Positions 59,682 to 64,000 of a DNA stretch of 64,000 bases are shown one piece after another (within the stretch, counting starts at the first letter, position 1; the number at the start of each line of letters is the position of its first letter). The notes beneath the pieces were generated by a model. That model worked only from the letters and a program-made list of their open reading frames with translations. It was not told the DNA's origin and did no database searches. Origin of the DNA: Butyrivibrio sp. (GTDB lineage Bacteria; Bacillota; Clostridia; Lachnospirales; Lachnospiraceae); NCBI GenBank assembly GCA_015056655.1, contig SVFV01000004.1, positions 115,788 to 179,787 of the forward strand, written 5' to 3'. The position numbers were made by a program, and so were the translations under genes.

Positions 59682-60740
59682 ATGGATTATGAACGTTTCA
59701 AAGAAGATTTCCAGGATGCTTTAAAGGACGTACTTGCTGGCAGAGGAGCTGATGTTGAAGTCGAGTCTCGTAGAGTAGAAAAGATGAACGACAGCTACGA
59801 TGCTATTACGGTAAAGCCGGTAGACAGTGCGATTGGCGTAAACATCAGCATTGAGAAGGCGTATGCCGAGTATGAAAAAGGTACGGATATCGCTGAGATT
59901 GCGGATCGCTTTGCAGATGCCGTTGAGAATGGGCTTCGTGAATCGCCTAAGTTCGATCTGGATTCCATTTCTGATTATGAGCAGATGAAGAGCAAGCTTT
60001 CTATGGAGGTTGTTTCTGCTGAGAGAAATGCGGATCTTCTTCAGAATGTTCCTCATGAGAAAATGGAGGATATGGCGGTTGTATATCGCATTATCCTTGA
60101 TCAGACGGATTCCGGTAATGGGACTATTCTTATTACCAATCAGATGCTTGATCAGTACGGCATTACCAAGGAACAGCTTCGTGCAGACGCTTTAGAAAAT
60201 GCACCTGAAATCAGACCTTCTGAAATCAGAGGCATGTCTGAAGTGATGAGTGAACTTGCACCTGGCATGCTTCCTGAGGTAGCGCCGGAGGATGAGCAGA
60301 TGTTTGTAGCTTCTGTTCCTGATAAGATTCATGGCGCAGGAGTTATCGCATATCCGAATTTCATGGAGGATGCAGCTGAAAAGATGGGCGGTGACTTCTT
60401 CGTTCTTCCAAGCAGTATCCATGAGGTGCTATTGGTAAGAGACAATGGCCAGATGACAGCCAAAGAGCTTGAAAATATGGTCAAAGAGGTCAATGCCACT
60501 CAGGTTGAGCCTGCAGATCAGCTTACTGATCATGTCTACCACTACGATAGTCAGAATCATATTTTTGAGCTGGCTGATAAGTATGAGGAAAGACAGCGCG
60601 AGGCTGAGCATGAGATCACAGCGGATAAGGATTCCGTACTTGAAGATTTAAAGGAAAAGAAACAGGAGATTGCAAAGAAAGATCCGGCTAAGGATGCAGC
60701 TACAAAGGCTGCTACAAAGAAGCATGAGACTTCTTTGTAA
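59682..60740 (+). CDS. DUF5688 family protein
   Basis: 352 residues, acidic and soluble. Contains VEVESRRVEKMNDSYDAITV, GVNISIEKAYAEYEKGTDIA, ITNQMLDQYGITKEQLRADA and FFVLPSSIHEVLLVRDNGQM, which fit DUF5688, a family recurrent in Clostridia ICEs, of unknown function. The C-terminus is a Lys/Asp/Ala-rich helix with near repeats (DAATKAATKKHETS). Confidence 0.8.
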   Translation: MDYERFKEDFQDALKDVLAGRGADVEVESRRVEKMNDSYDAITVKPVDSAIGVNISIEKAYAEYEKGTDIAEIADRFADAVENGLRESPKFDLDSISDYEQMKSKLSMEVVSAERNADLLQNVPHEKMEDMAVVYRIILDQTDSGNGTILITNQMLDQYGITKEQLRADALENAPEIRPSEIRGMSEVMSELAPGMLPEVAPEDEQMFVASVPDKIHGAGVIAYPNFMEDAAEKMGGDFFVLPSSIHEVLLVRDNGQMTAKELENMVKEVNATQVEPADQLTDHVYHYDSQNHIFELADKYEERQREAEHEITADKDSVLEDLKEKKQEIAKKDPAKDAATKAATKKHETSL

Positions 60741-60760
60741 TATCCACTGAATAATGATAG

Positions 60761-60792
60761 GGCTTCGAGGCTTAACTGCTTCGGGGCCTTTT
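60761..60792 (+). terminator. Terminator after DUF5688 gene
   Basis: 11-pair stem GGCTTCGAGGC / GCTTCGGGGCC (with G-U pairs), 6-base loop, then TTTTCTT. Confidence 0.7.
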
Positions 60793-60817
60793 CTTATGGA
60801 GAAAGGAGATATCCAAG

Positions 60818-61030
60818 ATGAATAAAGGATATAAGAAAGTTCAGAAGAACTTTAGCAAAGATGGCATCTCAAGAGTTCCTCACAGCGTATCACCAAAAAT
60901 TGGACCGGTAACACCATGTAATTGTCAGACCCCTTGTCCTTATGGAAATGGCAGAACATTCTGCTGGCCATGCTACCAGAATATTGTGGCAGATCATAGA
61001 GAGAAGAGAGCTGCCGCAGGGAATTCGTAA
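60818..61030 (+). CDS. Small Cys-rich zinc-ribbon-like protein
   Basis: 70 residues, GGAGA upstream. Cys cluster CNCQTPCPYGNGRTFCWPC suggests one zinc site. Basic N- and C-termini. No known family. Located 12 bases before the second repA. Confidence 0.65.
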   Translation: MNKGYKKVQKNFSKDGISRVPHSVSPKIGPVTPCNCQTPCPYGNGRTFCWPCYQNIVADHREKRAAAGNS

Positions 61031-61042
61031 ATGAGGTGAGGT

Positions 61043-61912
61043 ATGGACTTTGGCTATTTTCATGAAGAAGAGTCTGAGCAGTTCGCTTTTTACAGGATTC
61101 CGCAGATTCTCTTCAAAGATGAAAAGTTCGCTAAGCTTTCAACGGATGCCAAGGTTCTGTATGGATTATTCCTGAATCGGGTATCCCTCTCCAAGAAAAA
61201 TCATTGGATTGATGAGCAGGGGCGTGTGTATGTTTACTACACATTGGAGAATATCCAGGAAGATCTACACTGTGCCAGCCAAAAGGCAATGAAGCTTCTG
61301 AAGGAGCTTGAAAGTTATGGACTTATTGAGCGAGTAAAGCAGGGACTTTGCAAACCGGACAGGATTTATGTGAAGAACTATATCCTGTATCAGAAATCAC
61401 CAGTCCGGAGTGATGAAAATCACCAGACTGGGATAGTGAAAATCACCAGTCAGGACTCATGGAAATCACCACCTAATAATATTAAGAATAATAATACTGA
61501 GTGTAGTAATACTAATCCTTTCCTTTCCGAGGATGGGAAGGGAACGGATACGAGAGCAGAATATCGTGATTATTTTATAAGGACTCTAAATTTGGATATT
61601 TTGAAAGAACGCAATCCTTATGATGACGGTCAGATTGATGAAATTCTTGAGATTCTTTTAGATGCAGTCTGCTCCAATAGGAAGCAGATTCGTATTGCCG
61701 GTGATGACAAACCTGCGCAGGTGGTAAAGAGCCAGCTGATGAAGCTGGATTCTAGTCATATTGAGTTCGTGTTGGATTGCATGAAGCAGAACACTACTCA
61801 AATCAGAAATGTAAAACAGTACATTCTTGCGGCGCTATATAATGCGCCACTTACAATCAATAACTATTATCAGTCGCTTGTTCAGCATGACATGGCGACA
61901 GGAAAAATCTAA
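61043..61912 (+). CDS. RepA_N-type replication initiator, copy 2
   Basis: 289 residues. Paralogue of the protein at 55,968: FGYFHEEESEQFAFYRIPQI, DAKVLYGLFLNRVSLSKKNH, LHCASQKAMKLLKELESYGL and IEFVLDCMKQNTTQIRNVKQ align along the whole length. Contains its own four in-gene iterons (61,391-61,472) with a different core. Two complete initiators in one ICE arm is unusual; they may come from two replicons. Confidence 0.9.
   Translation: MDFGYFHEEESEQFAFYRIPQILFKDEKFAKLSTDAKVLYGLFLNRVSLSKKNHWIDEQGRVYVYYTLENIQEDLHCASQKAMKLLKELESYGLIERVKQGLCKPDRIYVKNYILYQKSPVRSDENHQTGIVKITSQDSWKSPPNNIKNNNTECSNTNPFLSEDGKGTDTRAEYRDYFIRTLNLDILKERNPYDDGQIDEILEILLDAVCSNRKQIRIAGDDKPAQVVKSQLMKLDSSHIEFVLDCMKQNTTQIRNVKQYILAALYNAPLTINNYYQSLVQHDMATGKI
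61391..61472 (+). repeat. Four iterons in repA copy 2
   Basis: TGAAAATCACCAG and close variants at 61,391, 61,414, 61,437 and 61,460, exact 23-base period. The core AAATCACCA differs from the AAATCATGA core of repA copy 1. Confidence 0.75.
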
Positions 61913-61925
61913 GGAGGTTTTTAAA

Positions 61926-62333
61926 ATGGATCAGATTACAATTGATATTCAGCTTAATCCTATTACGGATGGCATTAAAGTACCGGAAGCAGATGTTTCA
62001 AGACCAGATGCTCATGCAGTGATTCTGGGAACTAACGGTAAGATCAAACAGATTTCTATGAAGGAAGCAGAGCATTTGCTTGATCAGATGGAAAATTGCG
62101 GAGCAGGAGTTAATCTTGGCAAATCAGATTATATTGCTTTCTACAATAAGGAAAAACTATTTAAGGCTGATGGAGAAGATTACCTTGTCGGGAGTGTTCT
62201 GATTTTTCACAGATCGGGCAATATATTAAAGGCTATTCCTGATGATGAAATTGGTGATCTTTTAGAGGTTGCCATGGCTCAGATGGATACGTTAAAGGCA
62301 GGTGATGCATGCTTTTCAGCATTGCGTGTATAA
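61926..62333 (+). CDS. ICE-associated hypothetical protein
   Basis: 135 residues from MDQITIDI with AAGGAGG upstream; longer upstream frame overlaps repA. Contains IDIQLNPITDGIKVPEADVS and IAFYNKEKLFKADGEDYLVG; soluble, beta-rich. Recurs in the repA to virD4 interval of similar ICEs. Function unknown. Confidence 0.75.
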   Translation: MDQITIDIQLNPITDGIKVPEADVSRPDAHAVILGTNGKIKQISMKEAEHLLDQMENCGAGVNLGKSDYIAFYNKEKLFKADGEDYLVGSVLIFHRSGNILKAIPDDEIGDLLEVAMAQMDTLKAGDACFSALRV

Positions 62334-62345
62334 AGGAGGATTCAT

Positions 62346-62675
62346 ATGAGTAGAACGATACCAAGAGCTTATGTTACAGCAGCCTGGAATAAGAATCCTG
62401 TTGTAGCAAAAGAGGATGCGAAAAAGTATTGTCAGGCATTGGTTAAGGAAGGATATCTTCCGTTATGTCCGATTTTGGCTTTTGACGGGATATTTTCTGC
62501 CGAAGATACAGAATCTCATAAGCGCTTTAAGGAAATGTCAGAGGATCTTCTTCGTAGAGCCAGATTTCTAGTCATCTGTGGTAATAAGCAGAATGAGGAT
62601 GTAAAGGATGATATTGCTATTGCTAGAAAATCAAAGGTAATTGTAACGACTTTGGACGGTGTAGTCAGTTTATGA
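62346..62675 (+). CDS. DUF7768 (nucleoside deoxyribosyltransferase-like) protein
   Basis: 109 residues. RAYVTAAWNKNPVVAKEDAK, CPILAFDGIF and LVICGNKQNEDVKDDIAIAR resemble nucleoside 2-deoxyribosyltransferase-like Rossmann folds of the DUF7768 group found in ICEs and plasmids. Might act on NAD or nucleotides. AAGGAGG upstream. Confidence 0.8.
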   Translation: MSRTIPRAYVTAAWNKNPVVAKEDAKKYCQALVKEGYLPLCPILAFDGIFSAEDTESHKRFKEMSEDLLRRARFLVICGNKQNEDVKDDIAIARKSKVIVTTLDGVVSL

Positions 62676-62706
62676 CAGAAAGGCAATGGAAGGGGGGCGA
62701 TAGATT

Positions 62707-63192
62707 GTGGTAAATGAGGAATTATCTGCCAAAAGTATTCATTTTGTCGTTGACTATATGATTAAACCGGCTGCTAGAGACCTTGTGAAAACACTAGAAA
62801 AATATCAGCAACATAGACGTGATAAAAAATACTTCGCCAAAGAGAAGGTCCCTACTGGTAAGATGCCGGTTAAAAAGCTCATCAAACAGGGCAAAGGAGC
62901 TCAGAAGATTGAACTTGATGGGGAAGATATACGTCTTTTTAATCGCATGGCTAAGAAATATGGTGTTGATTATGCGGTAGTAAAGGACAAAGATGCCGGT
63001 ACTTACAAAATCTTTTTCAAGGCTCAGGATGCAGATGCTATTTCTGATCTTGTGGCTGACTACACCAGAAGAACCCTTGGAAAAGAAAAAGGCGCAAAGG
63101 CGAGTGTGCTTGATAAGCTTAAGAAGTTTAAGGAAAAGGTTGCTTCTATACCTCGAAAAGTGGTTGAGAAGAGGAAGGAGCAGATGCGATGA
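62707..63192 (+). CDS. PcfB family protein (DUF3801)
   Basis: 161 residues from GTG after AAGGGGGG. KSIHFVVDYMIKPAARDLVK, then LIKQGKGAQKIELDGEDIRL and YGVDYAVVKDKDAGTYKIFF. PcfB-like proteins are encoded directly before VirD4/PcfC coupling proteins and act in relaxosome processing. Overlaps the next gene by 4 bases. Confidence 0.88.
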   Translation: MVNEELSAKSIHFVVDYMIKPAARDLVKTLEKYQQHRRDKKYFAKEKVPTGKMPVKKLIKQGKGAQKIELDGEDIRLFNRMAKKYGVDYAVVKDKDAGTYKIFFKAQDADAISDLVADYTRRTLGKEKGAKASVLDKLKKFKEKVASIPRKVVEKRKEQMR

Positions 63193-63933
63193 ATCAGAAA
63201 GTAAAAAAGAAAATTATCCTGAATATTCCTTATGTAGCGATAGGGCTATTTGCTACTAACTTTGGTGAAGCCTGGCGTATTGCAGAGGGTGTGAATGCTT
63301 CAGAAAAACTGCAGGGAATGATTCTCGGTGGAGGTTTTCAAACCGCATTTACGAATCCGTTACCAAGCCTACATCCTTTGGATTTGGTGGTGGGCATTAC
63401 CTGTGGAGCAGCCCTAAAGCTAGCTGTTTATCTTAAGGGCAAGAATGCAAAAAAATACCGGCATGGAGAGGAATATGGTTCTGCTAGATGGGGGAAACCC
63501 TCGGACATAGAGCCTTTCAAAGATCCAAACCCAAAGAATAATGTTATCCTGTCTCAGACAGAGCAGATTACATTAAGTTCCAGACCATCTCAACCTAAGT
63601 ACGCAAGGAATAAGAACGTGCTTGTTGTAGGTGGTTCCGGTTCAGGAAAAACCAGGTTTTTTATTAAGCCTAACCTGCTCCAATGCGATAGCAAGGATTA
63701 TCCTTGTTCCTTTGTTGTTACTGATCCTAAGGGAAGCGTAGTTCTTGAATGTGGCAATGCACTTTTGAAGAAGGGGTATCGAATTAAAATCTTCAATACC
63801 ATCAACTTCAACAAGAGTATGCATTACAATCCTTTCGCCTATATTCATAGTGAGAAGGACATCTTAAAGCTTGTAACTACACTGATTGCCAACACCAAAG
63901 GTGAAGGAAAAGGCGGAGATGAGTTCTGGGAAA
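63189..63933 (+). CDS. VirD4/TraG type IV coupling protein, 5' exon, interrupted
   Basis: 248 codons visible. Two membrane segments (about 10-25 and 65-85), then KYRHGEEYGSARWGKPSDIE, Walker A VVGGSGSGKTRFFIKP and VVTDPKGSVVLECGNALLKK. The reading frame follows the family through ANTKGEGKGGDEFWE, then hits a stop after 4 more codons at the sequence GTGCGAC, a group II intron 5' end. The exon boundary is put after 63,933; splicing would restore the usual FWEKAE motif. The protein is the ATPase that brings the relaxosome to the mating channel. Confidence 0.85.
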
Positions 63934-64000
63934 GTGCGACTTGTTAACAGCTCGGTAAAAAGGCTGTGCGCAGGTAGATTTAAAGCTATCTGTAAACTGA
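63934..64000 (+). mobile_element. Group II intron, 5' end only
   Basis: GTGCGAC at the start fits the conserved GUGYG 5' end. Following bases (AACAGCTCGG, AAAAGGCTGTGCGC) look like domain I of bacterial group II introns. The window ends before any reverse transcriptase gene or domain V/VI. Confidence 0.65.

Larger units (their letters stand above)
55660..64000 (+). mobile_element. Left part of an integrative conjugative element, Tn1549/CTn-like
   Basis: Gene order RepA, ParA, ParB, regulator, DUF5688, second RepA, DUF7768, PcfB, VirD4 matches the left arm of Clostridia ICEs. No chromosomal gene separates it from the prophage attR, so the two elements lie in tandem at the same methyltransferase site. 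The left boundary is inferred; the right end is outside the window. Confidence 0.65.

Noticed and set aside
1..64000. rRNA, tRNA and tmRNA genes, CRISPR arrays, IS elements with inverted ends
   Set aside because: None could be recognised when reading both strands; no transposase reading frame is present.

Overview
The window looks like part of a Clostridia genome, most likely Lachnospiraceae-like: strong AGGAGG ribosome sites, ATG/GTG/TTG starts, a Firmicutes HK97-type siphophage, large serine recombinase integration into an rlmCD/rumA-type gene, and a RepA_N-type conjugative element. No rRNA, tRNA or CRISPR array was seen.

Layout. (1) 1-776 is the body of a chromosomal 23S rRNA uracil-methyltransferase gene, cut by the window start. 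(2) 772-55,654 is one integrated element of about 54.9 kb. It runs from attL inside the methyltransferase gene to attR inside the 3' end of the element's own serine recombinase gene. In order it carries: an RHH/SymE-like pair and small accessory genes (1.1-3.3 kb); a defence island (3.8-16.6 kb) with a small Xre regulator, a Hachiman-like HamA/HamB pair, a complete type I restriction-modification operon, a GmrSD-like DUF262-DUF1524 enzyme and a conserved unknown; a minus-strand replication operon (DNA polymerase A, DUF2815, DUF2800 and small genes, 16.7-21.3 kb); a plus-strand replication operon (P4-type primase-helicase, VRR-NUC nuclease, SNF2-like helicase, late regulator, HNH); a complete packaging, head, tail and lysis module (27-44.2 kb); about 9.3 kb of metabolic cargo (LysR regulator, aldo/keto reductase, three flavodoxin-fold proteins, Fe-alcohol dehydrogenase, SDR, several alpha/beta hydrolases, three lipoproteins); and a small gene plus the recombinase. 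(3) From about 55.7 kb to the window end is the left part of a second mobile element, an ICE of the Tn1549/CTn type: RepA, ParA, ParB, Xre regulator, DUF5688, a second RepA, DUF7768, PcfB and VirD4/TraG. The VirD4 gene is interrupted at 63,934 by what looks like a group II intron running out of the window.

How it fits together. Integration swaps the 3' ends of two genes in frame. The methyltransferase gains an element-encoded tail of about 98 residues; the recombinase gains a 7-residue tail in its place. After excision the recombinase would be about 651 residues instead of 560. A bipartite motif, AAAGTTCCCTG-N10-ATTCCGAT, occurs four times: in front of the two divergent replication operons and in front of the recombinase operon, in the same orientation relative to the gene downstream. 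It is a good candidate for a phage-specific control site. The HamA-like protein appears to lack all of the nuclease residues expected of the family. Both ICE RepA genes carry their own set of four iterons of about 23 bp inside the coding sequence, with different specificity cores.

All functional calls come from reading motifs and family resemblance by eye; no database search was run. Start codons were chosen by ribosome-binding-site spacing and often lie inside a longer open frame.
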